64,000 bases of DNA, taken from assembly GCA_002254845.1 (NCBI GenBank), contig NKPT01000003.1:1-64000 (forward strand). Direction: 5' to 3'. Below, in pieces: positions 43,792 through 53,367 of the stretch. This DNA is from Chloracidobacterium sp. CP2_5A. Its GTDB lineage: Bacteria; Acidobacteriota; Blastocatellia; Chloracidobacteriales; Chloracidobacteriaceae. Positions within the stretch are counted from its first letter, which is position 1, and the number at the start of each line of letters is the position of its first letter. Made by a program: the position numbers and the translations under genes. The notes under the pieces are model-generated. The model searched no databases. It was not told the origin of the DNA and worked only from the letters and a program-made list of their open reading frames with translations.

Positions 43792-45723
43792 ATGTTGCGT
43801 ACCATTGTTCGATTCCGGGCTTGGTTTCTCGAAGGCGCGCGCGACCGGACGCTAGCTTCAGCCAAGCCCGTGGCGCACGGTCACCCGACCAAGGCCTGGT
43901 GGCAGGTGATGTGCCTGACGGGCGTGGATTACTTCTCCACGCTGGCCTATCAGCCCTACATCGCGTTTCTGGCGGTTGGCGCGCTCGCGCCGGTGGCGAC
44001 GCTGTTCCTCGTCGCCCTGACGCTCTTTGGCGCGGTTCCGATGTATTGGCGCGTCGCCCGCGAAAGCCCCAACGGACAGGGCAGCATCGCCATGCTGGAG
44101 CAACTCCTGCCCGGCTGGCGCGGCAAGACGTTCGTGCTGTGCTTGCTGGGGTTTGCCGCGACCGATTTCATCATCACCATCACGCTGTCGGCGGCCGACG
44201 CGGCCGAGCATCTCATTGAAAATCCCTTCGCGCCCCGCTGGCTTGACCATCGGCTTTTGCTGACCTTCCTTTTACTGGCGCTGCTGGGCGGCATTTTTCT
44301 CAAAGGCTTTGCCGAGGCGATCTACATTGCCGTCGGGCTGGTCATCGCCTTCATAGGGCTGAACGTCATCGTCATTGGCCGCGGGCTGTATGAAATCATC
44401 ACTCACCCGGAAGTCTTTCCCCACTGGCAGGAGGCGCTGGCCGCCGGCAGCTCGCGCGGCAACGCGTGGCTGATCCTCTGGCTGTCGCTGCTGGCCTTTC
44501 CCAAGCTGGCGCTGGGGCTTTCCGGGTTTGAAACCGGCGTGACGGTGATGCCGCTCATTAAGGGCGATCCGACCGACACCCCGGAAAACCCGGCGGGCCG
44601 GATTCGCAACGCCAAAAAGCTGCTGCTAACGGCGGCGGTTATTATGTCGCTGGCGCTTATCGGCAGCTCCCTCGTGACGACGCTGCTGATTCCGCCGCAG
44701 GAGATTCAGCCGCAGGGCAAGGCCGCCGGGCGCGCGCTGGCTTACTTGGCGCATGAGTTCTACGGCGTCGGCTTTGGGACGCTCTACGACCTGACGACAG
44801 CGGCGATTTTGTGGTACGCCGGGGCCTCGGCCATGGCTGGGTTGCTCAACCTTATCCCGCGCTACCTGCCGCGCTACGGCATGGCTCCGGAATGGGCGAG
44901 GGCGAATCGGCCGCTGGTGGTGGTCATCACCGGCGTCACGCTCTTCGTGACGTGGTTTTTCGACGCGAGCATCGAGGCGCAGGGCGATGCCTACGCCACT
45001 GGCGTGCTCATGCTGATGCTCTCGGCTTCCATTGCCGTGGTCATTTCGGCGCGCCGCGACGGCGGCTGGACCTACGCCGGCTTTATCGCCATCGCGCTGG
45101 TCTTCACCTACACTACGATAGAAAATATCCGCGAGCGCCCGACCGGCCTGAAAGTCTGCCTGGCGTTTATTTTGTCGTTGATCTTTGTTTCGCTGGTGTC
45201 GCGCGCCCTGCGGGCGACCGAGTTGCGCACCAAGCGCGTTATCCTGGATGAAAAGGCGCAGCGCTTCCTGCGGGAGGCGGTCAAGAACGGGCTGCTGCGC
45301 ATCGCCGCCAATCGCCCGCAGTTGGGGACGGAGCGGGAATACGCCCGCAAGCGAGCGGAACTCAAGCGCGTGCACCGGATCAACCACGACGAGCCGGTGC
45401 TGTTTTTCGAGGTCAGCATTGCCAATCCCTCGGAGTTCAACGACGAGGTTTTAGAAGTGCACGCCGCCGCCGTTGGCAAGCACCGCATTCTGCGTTGCGA
45501 CAGCCCGGCCGTGCCCAACGCCATCGCCGCCTTCCTGCTGCATGCGCAGAAGGAAACCGGCGTTATCCCTGATGTGTATTTTGGATGGACGGAAGGCAGC
45601 CCGATTGGCTACGCTTTCAAGTACCTGTTCCTCGGCGAAGGCGACACGGCCCCGGTCGTCCATGAGGTGCTGCGCAAGGCGGTTGAAAACCCGGAAAAGC
45701 GTCCGTGCGTTCACGTCGGCTGA
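43792..45723 (+). CDS. APC-superfamily amino acid permease
   Basis: A 643-residue transporter with a membrane part of about 12 helices (about 35-490) and a cytoplasmic C-terminal domain of about 140 residues. N-terminal motifs include [20 protein letters not shown] and [13 protein letters not shown]. This branch of APC transporters with a long soluble tail resembles KUP-like and amino-acid permeases of unclear substrate. The tail ([19 protein letters not shown], then [20 protein letters not shown]) may be regulatory. The start follows from the predicted promoter. The propeller-phosphatase gene begins one base after its TGA, so they share one transcript. Confidence 0.82.
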   Translation: MLRTIVRFRAWFLEGARDRTLASAKPVAHGHPTKAWWQVMCLTGVDYFSTLAYQPYIAFLAVGALAPVATLFLVALTLFGAVPMYWRVARESPNGQGSIAMLEQLLPGWRGKTFVLCLLGFAATDFIITITLSAADAAEHLIENPFAPRWLDHRLLLTFLLLALLGGIFLKGFAEAIYIAVGLVIAFIGLNVIVIGRGLYEIITHPEVFPHWQEALAAGSSRGNAWLILWLSLLAFPKLALGLSGFETGVTVMPLIKGDPTDTPENPAGRIRNAKKLLLTAAVIMSLALIGSSLVTTLLIPPQEIQPQGKAAGRALAYLAHEFYGVGFGTLYDLTTAAILWYAGASAMAGLLNLIPRYLPRYGMAPEWARANRPLVVVITGVTLFVTWFFDASIEAQGDAYATGVLMLMLSASIAVVISARRDGGWTYAGFIAIALVFTYTTIENIRERPTGLKVCLAFILSLIFVSLVSRALRATELRTKRVILDEKAQRFLREAVKNGLLRIAANRPQLGTEREYARKRAELKRVHRINHDEPVLFFEVSIANPSEFNDEVLEVHAAAVGKHRILRCDSPAVPNAIAAFLLHAQKETGVIPDVYFGWTEGSPIGYAFKYLFLGEGDTAPVVHEVLRKAVENPEKRPCVHVG

Positions 45724-45724
45724 A

Positions 45725-48700
45725 ATGAGCTTCGTCGTCTCTGGACGCGTCCCCTGCCTTGGCCGGACGCGCTTGCGCCGACTTTGGCTGGGATGCTGGC
45801 TGGGCGCGTGGCTCATTGCGATGACGCTGTCCGGCGCGGCGCTTAATCCGCGCAAGCTTGTCACGCAGTACGGGGCGGATGTCTTTCGGGAAGGCCTGCC
45901 GCAGCAGAGCATTCATGCCGTTGTGCAAACTCGCGATGGCTACCTGTGGTGCGCGACCTACGAGGGCGTGGCCCGCTTCAACGGCGTCAGCTTTACCGTT
46001 TTTGACCGCAACAACGTGCCAGCGCTCAAAAGCAACAGCGTCTGGGCGCTGTGCGAGGATCGCGCCGGCGCGCTCTGGCTCGGAACGGTCGGCGGCGGCT
46101 TGACTCGTTATGCCAACGGCGAGTTTTCAACCGTGACCAAAGCCGACGGACTGGCGAGCGATTTCGTTTACGCCCTCTGCGAAGGTCCCGACGGCGCGCT
46201 GTGGGTCGGCACGGACGGCGGCGTGAGCTGTTTGCGCGACGGTCGCTGGACGAGCTATGGCATCCAGCAGGGGCTCGCTCGACCGACGACGCGCGCGCTG
46301 TGCTTTGACCGCAGCGGGACGCTCTGGGTCGGCACGGAGGGCGGCGGACTGTATCGCTTTGTCAATGAACGCTTTGTTCGGCTGACGGCGGAGGACGGGG
46401 CGGCGGGCGAAACCATTTACGCCATTCGAGAAACCCGCGACGGCGCGCTCTGGATCGGCTTTTACGGCGTGGGGCTAGCGGCGCGGCGCAACGGACAAAC
46501 CACGCTCTACCGCGAAGCCGACGGACTGCCCAGCCCGCTGGTCTGGACGCTGTGCGAAGACCGCGACGGCGCGCTCTGGATTGGCACCGATGGCGGGGGC
46601 GCGGCGCGGTTTCACGCGGGTCGGCTGGAGACCTTCGCGGCGCGGGACGGGCTGACGCAAAACTTCGTCCGGTCGATTTACGAGGACCGCGAGGGGAGTC
46701 TGTGGCTTGGCACAAACGCCGGGCTGACGCGCTTGCGCGACACCACCATCACTGTTTTCGGCGTTCCCCAGGGGCTTCCGGCTGACAGCATTCGGAGCCT
46801 CTGCGAGGATCGCGATGGCGCGCTCTGGATCGGGACGGATGGCGGCGGCGTCTGTCGCCTGAGCGGTCGCCAAGTGACGGCGTACGGCAGGGCGCAAGGG
46901 ATCCTGAATGAGTCCGTCCGGTCAGTCTTTCCCGACCGGGACGGCGGCGTGTGGGTCGGGACGAACGGCGGCGGCGTGGCGCTGCTGCGGGATGGCAAGG
47001 CGGTCGCGCAATATGACCGGCGACGCGGGCTGTCAAACGATTCGGTGTACGCCATCTGTCAGGATCGCGCCGGCGACGTGTGGATCGGCACGTACGGCGG
47101 CGGACTCAACTGCCTCAAGCAGGGCGTCGTGACCCAGTTCACGACGGAAAATGGCCTGCCCAACAACACCATCCGCTGTTTGCTCCCCGACCGCGACGGC
47201 GGCGTGTGGATCGGCACGAACGGCGGCGGGCTGTGCCGGTGGCGGGATGAGAGCCTAACCGCCGCGTACCGCGCCGCCGACGGCCTCGCCGGCAATACGG
47301 TCTTCGCCCTGCATCAAGATGATGACGGCACGCTCTGGATTGGAACGGAGACCGGCCTGAGCCGTCTGCGCGCCGGGCGGCTGACCTCTGTCACCAGCCG
47401 CGCCGGGCTTTACGACAATAAAATCTTTCACATTCTGGCGGATGCCGACGGCTTCTTCTGGATGAGCTGCAATAAGGGGATTTTTCGCGTTCGACGCGCC
47501 GATCTGGAAGCGGTCTTGGACGGAACGCGCCAGACCTTTGAATCAAGGGCCTACGGCATCCCCGAAGGCATGAAAACGCCCCAGTGTAACGGGGCGTCGT
47601 CGCCAGCTGGCTGGGCGACGCGCGCCGGCGCGCTGTGGTTTCCCACCAGTCGCGGCGCGGCGCGCATTCTCCCGCGCGAGGAGACGTTCAATCCGCTGCC
47701 GCCGCCGGTCGTTGTCGAGCTGGCGGCGGTCAACGGCGAACGACAAGTCAATCCCCCAGCGGCGCAAGCGGTCGCCGAGTTTCCACAGGGCGATGGGCGG
47801 GTTGAAATTCACTATGCCGGCCTGAGCTTTTTGATTCCGGCGCGGGTTCAGTTTCGCTTTCGCCTCGAAGGCTACGACCGCGACTGGATCGAGGCCGGCA
47901 ACCGCCGAACGGCGTTTTATACCAATCTCGCGGCCGGGCGGTATGTCTTTCGCGTCCAAGCCTGCAACAACGACGGCGTCTGGAATGAGGCGGGCGCGAC
48001 CTATGCGTTTTATTTGCGTCCGCCGCTGTGGCGACGGTGGTGGGCCATCCTGTTTTACGCTGTGGCTGTCGGGGGGAGCGTCTACGGCGGCGTTCGGTGG
48101 CGGCTGGGCATTTTGGAGCGTCGCGCGGCGCGGCTCGAAGCGGTTGTCGCCGAGCGAACGGCCGAGGTTGTCCGACAGCGCGACGAGATCGCGGCGCAGC
48201 GGGCGGAGATGCTTGACAGCATTCGGTACGCCGAGCGCATTCAGCGATCCATGCTCGACTACCGGGGGCGCGTCGCCGCCGCGATGAAAGAGCACTTTAT
48301 CTTGTTTCTCCCCAAAGATATGGTTTCAGGCGACTTCTACTGGATTGATCAGACCGCCGACGGCGTCATTGTCGCGGTCGCCGACTGCACGGGGCACGGC
48401 GTGCCAGGGGCGCTGCTTTCGATGGTTGGCAGCGCCGCCCTGAATCAGATTGTTCGCGGGGAGGGCGTCATCGAGCCAGCCCTGATTTTGGAGCGCTTGG
48501 ATGTCAGCCTGCGGCAAACCTTGCAGTCGCAGGACGGTCTAGCTGACGCGCCGCCGCCCGCGACCGCGGAGGGAATGGAAATCGCCATCTGTCACATTGA
48601 CTTTCGACAGGGCGTCGTGACGTTCGCCGGCGCGGGGCGCCCGCTGTACTACTGGACGCCCGACGAGGGGCTGGACGCCGACGGGCGCCTTCGCGAGCTG

Positions 48701-49018
48701 CGCGGCAACCGGCGCGCGATTGGCGGCGACCAGCGGCGTCAGGACGAGTCCTTTATGAGTCATCAGCGGTCAGTCGGCCGGGGAGCGGTTTTGTATTTGA
48801 CTTCCGATGGCTTTGCCGATCAACCGGGCGGCGAAAAGGGGCGCGGCTATGGGACCAGGGCGTTGCGGAAGCGGCTTGCCGAGCTGCGCGAACTGCCGAT
48901 GACAGAGCAAAAGGCGAAGCTGACCGAGACGCTCCGGCAACACCAGGGCGACCTGCCCCAACGCGACGACATCGCCCTGATCGGCATTCGCGTTTTGGCT
49001 GCGCCGGGCGAGTCTTGA
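45725..49018 (+). CDS. Propeller sensor with SpoIIE (PP2C) phosphatase output (second copy)
   Basis: A 1097-residue membrane sensor with the same plan as the gene at 30634-34107. A signal peptide (about 15-38) precedes about 14 reg_prop repeats (pattern DGALWIGTDGGGxxR, about 42-650), a Y_Y_Y domain (RFRLEGYDRDWIEAGN ... YVFRVQACNNDGVWNEAG, about 710-755), a membrane helix (about 772-792) and a coiled coil with IRYAERIQRSML. The SpoIIE-type PP2C phosphatase follows (DMVSGDFYW near 865, VADCTGHGVPGALLSMVG and RDDIALIGIRV). It begins one base after the transporter stop codon, so transport and sensing may be linked. Metal-binding aspartates of PP2C are present. Confidence 0.92.
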   Translation: MSFVVSGRVPCLGRTRLRRLWLGCWLGAWLIAMTLSGAALNPRKLVTQYGADVFREGLPQQSIHAVVQTRDGYLWCATYEGVARFNGVSFTVFDRNNVPALKSNSVWALCEDRAGALWLGTVGGGLTRYANGEFSTVTKADGLASDFVYALCEGPDGALWVGTDGGVSCLRDGRWTSYGIQQGLARPTTRALCFDRSGTLWVGTEGGGLYRFVNERFVRLTAEDGAAGETIYAIRETRDGALWIGFYGVGLAARRNGQTTLYREADGLPSPLVWTLCEDRDGALWIGTDGGGAARFHAGRLETFAARDGLTQNFVRSIYEDREGSLWLGTNAGLTRLRDTTITVFGVPQGLPADSIRSLCEDRDGALWIGTDGGGVCRLSGRQVTAYGRAQGILNESVRSVFPDRDGGVWVGTNGGGVALLRDGKAVAQYDRRRGLSNDSVYAICQDRAGDVWIGTYGGGLNCLKQGVVTQFTTENGLPNNTIRCLLPDRDGGVWIGTNGGGLCRWRDESLTAAYRAADGLAGNTVFALHQDDDGTLWIGTETGLSRLRAGRLTSVTSRAGLYDNKIFHILADADGFFWMSCNKGIFRVRRADLEAVLDGTRQTFESRAYGIPEGMKTPQCNGASSPAGWATRAGALWFPTSRGAARILPREETFNPLPPPVVVELAAVNGERQVNPPAAQAVAEFPQGDGRVEIHYAGLSFLIPARVQFRFRLEGYDRDWIEAGNRRTAFYTNLAAGRYVFRVQACNNDGVWNEAGATYAFYLRPPLWRRWWAILFYAVAVGGSVYGGVRWRLGILERRAARLEAVVAERTAEVVRQRDEIAAQRAEMLDSIRYAERIQRSMLDYRGRVAAAMKEHFILFLPKDMVSGDFYWIDQTADGVIVAVADCTGHGVPGALLSMVGSAALNQIVRGEGVIEPALILERLDVSLRQTLQSQDGLADAPPPATAEGMEIAICHIDFRQGVVTFAGAGRPLYYWTPDEGLDADGRLRELRGNRRAIGGDQRRQDESFMSHQRSVGRGAVLYLTSDGFADQPGGEKGRGYGTRALRKRLAELRELPMTEQKAKLTETLRQHQGDLPQRDDIALIGIRVLAAPGES

Positions 49019-49053
49019 ATGAGCCTTGAAAAAAGCGCTTGAAGAAGCGAGAG

Positions 49054-49126
49054 CGCTCGCGGCCGGAATCGAACCGGCGACCTACCGCTTAGGAGGCGGT
49101 TGCTCTATCCGCTGAGCTACGCAAGC
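49054..49126 (-). tRNA. tRNA-Arg (anticodon CCU)
   Basis: A 73-nt cloverleaf on the minus strand. The acceptor stem is GCTTGCG / CGCGAGC with one G-U pair and discriminator G. The D arm is GCTC...GAGC. The anticodon arm is ACCGC-CTCCTAA-GCGGT with anticodon CCT, reading AGG. The T arm is GCCGG-TTCGATT-CCGGC. The CCA end is not encoded. Confidence 0.95.
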
Positions 49127-49242
49127 GCATGCGACAGCTATGGGCCAATCTAGCGCTAATCTCGCTTGCTGAACAGCTTTTGCCGCGCCCGCCGCTTGCC
49201 CTGCCGGGCGCAAGCGGGCGAACCGCCGGCTGATCGTAACGC

Positions 49243-49764
49243 TTACTGATCGTAGGCGAGCAGCGACGTAACAGAATACTTGTCCAGCTTTTTCCGCCCG
49301 CCCAGGAAGGTCAGCTCGATCAGAAACGCGAGGGCGACCACTTCGCCGCCCAGCTTCTCGACGAGCGCCGCCGCCGCCGCCGCGGTGCCGCCCGTCGCCA
49401 ACAGGTCATCGGCGATAATGACGCGCTGTCCGGGCTGGATGGCGTCCCGGTGGATTTCGAGCGTATCGCTGCCGTATTCGAGATCGTAGCTCACGCGCTC
49501 GACTTCGCCCGGCAGCTTTTTAGGCTTCCGCACAGGCACAAAGCCCGCGCCGAGCTGGTAGGCCAAAGGCGGCGCGAAGATAAAACCCCGCGCTTCGACG
49601 CCGATGACCACATCCGCCGGCCGGGCCGCCAGAGCTTCGCTCATCCGATTGACGGCCAGCTTAAGACCGCGCGAGTCCTTGAGCAGGGTGGTAATGTCAT
49701 AGAAAAGAATGCCCGGCTTAGGGAAGTCGGGTATCTCCCGAATCAGCCTTCGGAGTTCGTCCAT
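49243..49764 (-). CDS. apt: Adenine phosphoribosyltransferase
   Basis: A 173-residue purine-salvage enzyme that makes AMP from adenine and PRPP. The start at ATG 49764 has AGGAG seven bases upstream and gives [20 protein letters not shown], the standard N-terminus. The PRPP-binding loop is [13 protein letters not shown] (115-127), and [10 protein letters not shown] plus the flexible-loop region RKPKKLPGE are present. The length matches the family. The neighbouring genes are a tRNA and an acylphosphatase, with no obvious functional link. Confidence 0.96.
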   Translation of the reverse strand: MDELRRLIREIPDFPKPGILFYDITTLLKDSRGLKLAVNRMSEALAARPADVVIGVEARGFIFAPPLAYQLGAGFVPVRKPKKLPGEVERVSYDLEYGSDTLEIHRDAIQPGQRVIIADDLLATGGTAAAAAALVEKLGGEVVALAFLIELTFLGGRKKLDKYSVTSLLAYDQ

Positions 49765-49824
49765 CGGGCGCTCCTGCGAAAAAGCGAGTTGGGGCGCTCG
49801 CGGCCCCGTCAAGTCGGCGCCAGC

Positions 49825-50103
49825 CTAACGCAAGATGCGAAACTCGTCACACTGAATCGAAGTATCCGCCGCCGTGACTTCGATCTTGGCCACTTGAGCG
49901 TTGTAGGGTCCAAAGCTGAGCTCGTGGCGGAACGTCTCTAAAACGCTGGGCAGCCCTTTCGCCCAGGCCTCGACGCTCCCGTCCGGCAGATTGCGAACCC
50001 ACCCAACGACGCCAAGCTCGCGGGCTACGCAGAGCACGAAGTACCGATAGCCAACCCCTTGCACCCGGCCGGTGATGCGAAAGTGTCGCGCAATCACGCC
50101 CAT
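49825..50103 (-). CDS. acyP: Acylphosphatase
   Basis: A 92-residue enzyme that hydrolyses acyl phosphates. The signature GRVQGVGYRYF contains the catalytic arginine R20, and the second catalytic residue is N38 in VRNLPDGSVEAW. The start at ATG 50103 fits the family length; the open frame upstream runs through the neighbouring tRNA gene and is not coding. It lies 60 bp upstream of apt on the same strand. Confidence 0.95.
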   Translation of the reverse strand: MGVIARHFRITGRVQGVGYRYFVLCVARELGVVGWVRNLPDGSVEAWAKGLPSVLETFRHELSFGPYNAQVAKIEVTAADTSIQCDEFRILR

Positions 50104-50186
50104 TTCTTTTCCGCGAGGCTGGAAGGGTCGCGCGGCGAGCCGGGGGCAAGCCCTTTGCCTGCCGCCTTTGTCATTCGTGAGGGATG

Positions 50187-50263
<77 letters not shown>

Positions 50264-50344
50264 CTCGAAGCGTTCCAGTCGTCCGCGCCAGTGACCGGCC
50301 CCGCCTGGAACAACCGCCAGACTACCCAGAGCCCGGTCGGTTTG

Positions 50345-50821
50345 TCAAACGAAAACAAGTCGCTTGCGGATGTCGGCGGCGCGCAGCCGCGCTTCGACTT
50401 CAAGCGGAATGTTTTCATAAGCCGCGGCCAAGCTGTCGCCGCGCAGCGCGTTGCGGAGAAACGCCAGCCCGTAGCGCCGCGCAAAGCCCAAGCAACCATA
50501 GCGACGATACTGCGTCACGTGGACCAGCTCGTGCGCGATGAGTTCAACGCCGTCCGGCGTCTCCGGCGCAAGCCAATCTGGCGCGACCCAGACGAGCGAG
50601 CCAAGCGTGATGGCGGCGGGTGGAATCACCGCGAAGCGGCGCGCCCACCACGGCAGCCCATCCACGCGCCAGAGGACATCGCGGCGCAGGTTCAGCTCAG
50701 GAAAAAATGGCTCTAGCTGCCGACAGCTCGCCGGCGGCAAGCGTTCCCAGCCGGGCGGCAGGGGCGCGTCCCAGGGACGGCTTCGCAGCCCGGCGAGGAG
50801 AAAACAGAAGGCAACCCGCAT
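50345..50821 (-). CDS. DUF4157-like putative metallopeptidase
   Basis: A 158-residue protein with the zinc-peptidase motif HELVH (H97, E98, H101) inside ELIAHELVHVTQYRRYG, as found in DUF4157 (eCIS core-like) domains. A third ligand is likely a glutamate in the NIPLEVEARLRA region. The surrounding PPAAITLGSLVWVA strand also fits the domain. In other bacteria DUF4157 domains are found in toxins and in phage-like injection systems; no such genes are near, and here the domain stands alone. The substrate is unknown. Confidence 0.72.
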   Translation of the reverse strand: MRVAFCFLLAGLRSRPWDAPLPPGWERLPPASCRQLEPFFPELNLRRDVLWRVDGLPWWARRFAVIPPAAITLGSLVWVAPDWLAPETPDGVELIAHELVHVTQYRRYGCLGFARRYGLAFLRNALRGDSLAAAYENIPLEVEARLRAADIRKRLVFV

Positions 50822-50845
50822 GTGGCGATAACGTTCCCGACCGAC

Positions 50846-51346
50846 TCAAGCCGCTGGCGCGAAGTGCTCAGCGTGCCAGCTTTGCGCGAAAGGTCGCTCC
50901 CGCTTCCCCGCTCGCAGATCGCCCAAGTCACGGATGGCGTTGTCGAATACCGGCGTCTCAGGACCAATGCGGCCTTCGCGGACCAGTCGCCGAAAGGTTG
51001 GGCGATCCGCCAGCTCAACGCCCGCCGCGCCGCGGTAAGCAATATCCGCCGTGTCGGCCAGGGTTGCGCCAGCGCGCCGAACGGCGTCGCTGACCGCATG
51101 GAACATGCCGTCAATCGAACATCCGGACACGCCGCCGCTAGCCTCGTCGGCAGCCACGATGATAAAGCGCCGGTCAAGCAGCGCGAAGCCGCCGCGCACC
51201 GGCGCGCCGTGCGACTTCCAGTCGGCGATAAAGGCGGTCAGCGCGGCCTCGACGGACGCCAGCTTCTCCGCCGTCAGCGTTTCCGACACGGTGAAAACCC
51301 AAACGCGGGCGTGATCAGGCAGGGTGTCAAGCGTTGTCATCGTCAT
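50846..51346 (-). CDS. Conserved protein of unknown function (often mislabelled ABC transporter ATPase)
   Basis: A 166-residue soluble protein. It begins MTMTTLDTLPDHARVWVFTV and has SETLTAEKLASVEAALTAFI, DWKSHGAPVRGGFALLDRRF and ASGGVSGCSIDGMFHAV. These blocks (VWVF..., W.SHG.P, SGCSID) match a family widespread in Bacteroidetes and Acidobacteria that is often called an ABC transporter ATPase although it has no Walker motifs. A cysteine in SGCSID is conserved in the family as I recall it. No function can be assigned. It is divergent from the RRM-protein gene. Confidence 0.7.
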   Translation of the reverse strand: MTMTTLDTLPDHARVWVFTVSETLTAEKLASVEAALTAFIADWKSHGAPVRGGFALLDRRFIIVAADEASGGVSGCSIDGMFHAVSDAVRRAGATLADTADIAYRGAAGVELADRPTFRRLVREGRIGPETPVFDNAIRDLGDLRAGKRERPFAQSWHAEHFAPAA

Positions 51347-51470
51347 CGTTGCGAAACGTCTCCATCAGCGGGAATCAGGGCGACCCTAGTCGGCAATCTA
51401 CCATGCGCGTTGTCGAGCGAGCGCCCGCTTGCCGCGCCATTTCGGCTGGAAGATTACCGCCAAAGACTTG

Positions 51471-51499
51471 TTGCATTTCAGGCTTATTTGCCGTACAGT
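51471..51499 (+). promoter_or_regulatory. Predicted promoter of the RRM-protein gene
   Basis: TTGCAT (51471-51476) and TACAGT (51494-51499) with a 17-bp spacer. Transcription would start near 51506 and give a leader of about 208 nt before ATG 51714. The rest of the 367-bp gap (51347-51713) holds no gene that I can recognise. Confidence 0.45.
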
Positions 51500-51713
51500 G
51501 CCACCGTGTACACCTTCTCTTGCTCATCAACGGTGACGTGCCTCGTTTCGGATAGTGGTTGGGCGTGGCGGTTTCGGATTAGTCGGAGATAGGAAGGTTT
51601 TGGCTACTTACGAAACCTGCCGCTTGTCGGTTTGCTGTGTGTCATTCTTTCGCACCGTTCCAGAGTGAATGCCCAGCGCAAGGTTTCTTCATCCGAAAGA
51701 GGAAAGCGTACCC

Positions 51714-52055
51714 ATGAAGCTTTATGTTGGCAATTTGAGTTTTCAGACCACGAGCGAAGACCTGCGGAGCTACTTTTCGCAGGCGGGCGCGGTTGAGTCG
51801 GCGGCGGTCGTCGAGGATCGCGATACCAATCGCTCGCGCGGCTTTGGCTTTGTCGAATTCGCCTCCAGCGAGGAAGGCAATAAGGCGATTGAAATGTTTC
51901 ACGGCACGGAGTTCAACGGGCGGACGCTGACCGTCAACGAAGCTCGCCCGCGCGAGGATCGCGGCGGTTACGGCGGCGGCGGTCGTCGCGGCGGCGGCGG
52001 TTACGGCGGCGGCAGTCGTCGCGGCGGCGGCGGTTATGGTCGCGGCGGTTGGTAA
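51714..52055 (+). CDS. Glycine-rich RNA-binding protein (single RRM)
   Basis: A 113-residue RNA chaperone-type protein. One RRM domain (1-82) has RNP2 LYVGNL (3-8) and RNP1 RGFGFVEF (42-49). A C-terminal tail (86-113) of GGYGGGG and arginine repeats resembles cold-inducible Rbp proteins of cyanobacteria and plants. The start follows AGAGGAAA at a normal distance. A clear terminator lies 27 bp downstream, so the gene is monocistronic. The long leader suggests post-transcriptional control, perhaps by cold. RNA targets are unknown. Confidence 0.93.
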   Translation: MKLYVGNLSFQTTSEDLRSYFSQAGAVESAAVVEDRDTNRSRGFGFVEFASSEEGNKAIEMFHGTEFNGRTLTVNEARPREDRGGYGGGGRRGGGGYGGGSRRGGGGYGRGGW

Positions 52056-52082
52056 ACGAGTCCCAGCCACAAACAACTTCGA

Positions 52083-52110
52083 AGGACGCGCTTGCGGGCG
52101 CGTCCTTTTT
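52083..52110 (+). terminator. Intrinsic terminator of the RRM-protein gene
   Basis: GGACGCGC (52084-52091), a 6-nt loop and GCGCGTCC (52098-52105) form an 8-bp GC-rich stem. It is extended by an A-T pair (52083/52106) and followed by five T residues. Confidence 0.92.
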
Positions 52111-52168
52111 CGCTTTGTCGCTTTTCATTGGCCGCGCTTACTGAGCCGTCCCGACGCGCGGGCGCTTT

Positions 52169-53230
52169 TCAGCCGGCGCGGGTGACCGTCAGCCGCCCAG
52201 CGGCGCCGGCGACGAGCTTTCCAATGACGGCGGCGCAGGGCGCTTGGCGCGCGCGCAACTCGCCGAGCAGTCCCTCAACCGCATCGGGCGCGACAGCCAG
52301 CAACAGCCCGCCGGAAGTTTGGGCGTCGCACAGCAGGAGCTGGTCAGCTTTGGTTAGGCTTGGGGCGTAGCCAGCCCAATCGTTCAGAAAGCGCCAGTTG
52401 GCATGCGTGCCGCCCGGGCAGACGCCGGCAGCGACATAGCGCGCCGCCGCGGGCAAGACGGGCACGGCGTCAAAGCTTACTTCAGCCGCGCAGCCGCTGG
52501 CATAAGCCAGATTGCGCAGGTGGCCCAGCAAGCCGAAGCCGGTGACATCCGTGGCGGCATGGACGCCCGCCCCGACGGCGCAGGCCGCTTCGGCGGCCGC
52601 GCGGTTGAGCGTCCGCATCAGGCGGACGGCCTCCGCAATCGCGCCCAAGTCATCCGCGTCATTTTTGGCTGCGGTCGTAATAATCCCAACGCCAATGGGC
52701 TTGGTCAGCGCCAAAACATCGCCTGGCCGCCCGCCGGCATTCGTGATCATGCGCCCGGGCGATACGAAGCCGACAACGGCCAGCCCATATATCGGCTCTT
52801 CGCTCTTGATGGTGTGTCCGCCGACAATGCTGACGCCGGCGGCGGCGGCGACCTCGGCCGCTCCGCGCAGGATGTCGCCGAGGATGGACGCCTCCAGTTG
52901 GTCGTCCGGAAAGCCGACCAGATTGAGCGCCGCGCGCGGCGCGCCGCCCATCGCGTAAACATCGCTGAGCGCGTTGGCCGCCGCAATGGCCCCGAAGTCA
53001 GCCGGGTCGTCCACAATTGGCGTGAAGAAATCGGTTGTCAGGACGAGCGCCAAATCGTCGCTCAGGCAATAGACGGCGGCGTCATCCGCCGTGGCGCTGC
53101 CTACCAGAACGTTGGCGTCCGCCGGCGGCGGAAGCTGTCCCAGGAGCGAGAGCAAGTAGCCCGGCGGCTGCTTGGCAGCGCAGCCGGCCCGCTTGGCAAA
53201 TTGGGTCAGTCGGATGGCGTCGGATGACAT
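52169..53230 (-). CDS. selD: Selenide, water dikinase
   Basis: A 353-residue enzyme that makes selenophosphate from selenide and ATP. The N-terminal loop contains C17 and K20 in AGCAAKQPP, matching the essential Cys and Lys of E. coli SelD; the second cysteine of the usual GCGCK motif is replaced by alanine. Other family motifs are TTDFFTPIVDDPADFG with AAANALSDVYAMGG, GVGIITTA and DVTGFGLLGHL. The start was set at MSSDAIRL, ATG 53230; the frame continues upstream without a better start. There is no in-frame TGA at the catalytic position, so it is a Cys form. No other selenium genes are in view. Confidence 0.93.
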   Translation of the reverse strand: MSSDAIRLTQFAKRAGCAAKQPPGYLLSLLGQLPPPADANVLVGSATADDAAVYCLSDDLALVLTTDFFTPIVDDPADFGAIAAANALSDVYAMGGAPRAALNLVGFPDDQLEASILGDILRGAAEVAAAAGVSIVGGHTIKSEEPIYGLAVVGFVSPGRMITNAGGRPGDVLALTKPIGVGIITTAAKNDADDLGAIAEAVRLMRTLNRAAAEAACAVGAGVHAATDVTGFGLLGHLRNLAYASGCAAEVSFDAVPVLPAAARYVAAGVCPGGTHANWRFLNDWAGYAPSLTKADQLLLCDAQTSGGLLLAVAPDAVEGLLGELRARQAPCAAVIGKLVAGAAGRLTVTRAG

Positions 53231-53367
53231 GGTCGCGGCAAGCGCGGAAAAAAACGCCCGGCCCGTGAAACTTTTTCGGCGCGCGCCGCACATGCTTGTT
53301 GACGAAGCAACTTTCGCTTGGGGCAGCGCGTATGCCGTCACGGTCAGATAGTACTGCATTTGAAGAG

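Noticed and set aside
46000-47400. Regularly spaced DNA repeats that could suggest a CRISPR-like array
   Set aside because: They encode the reg_prop blades of the propeller sensor (GALWIGTDGGG), are not identical and lie in an open reading frame.
53231-53359. Longer N-terminus for SelD reaching 53359
   Set aside because: The extra 43 residues have no family match, and ATG 53230 places the catalytic C17 and K20 at the same positions as in E. coli SelD.
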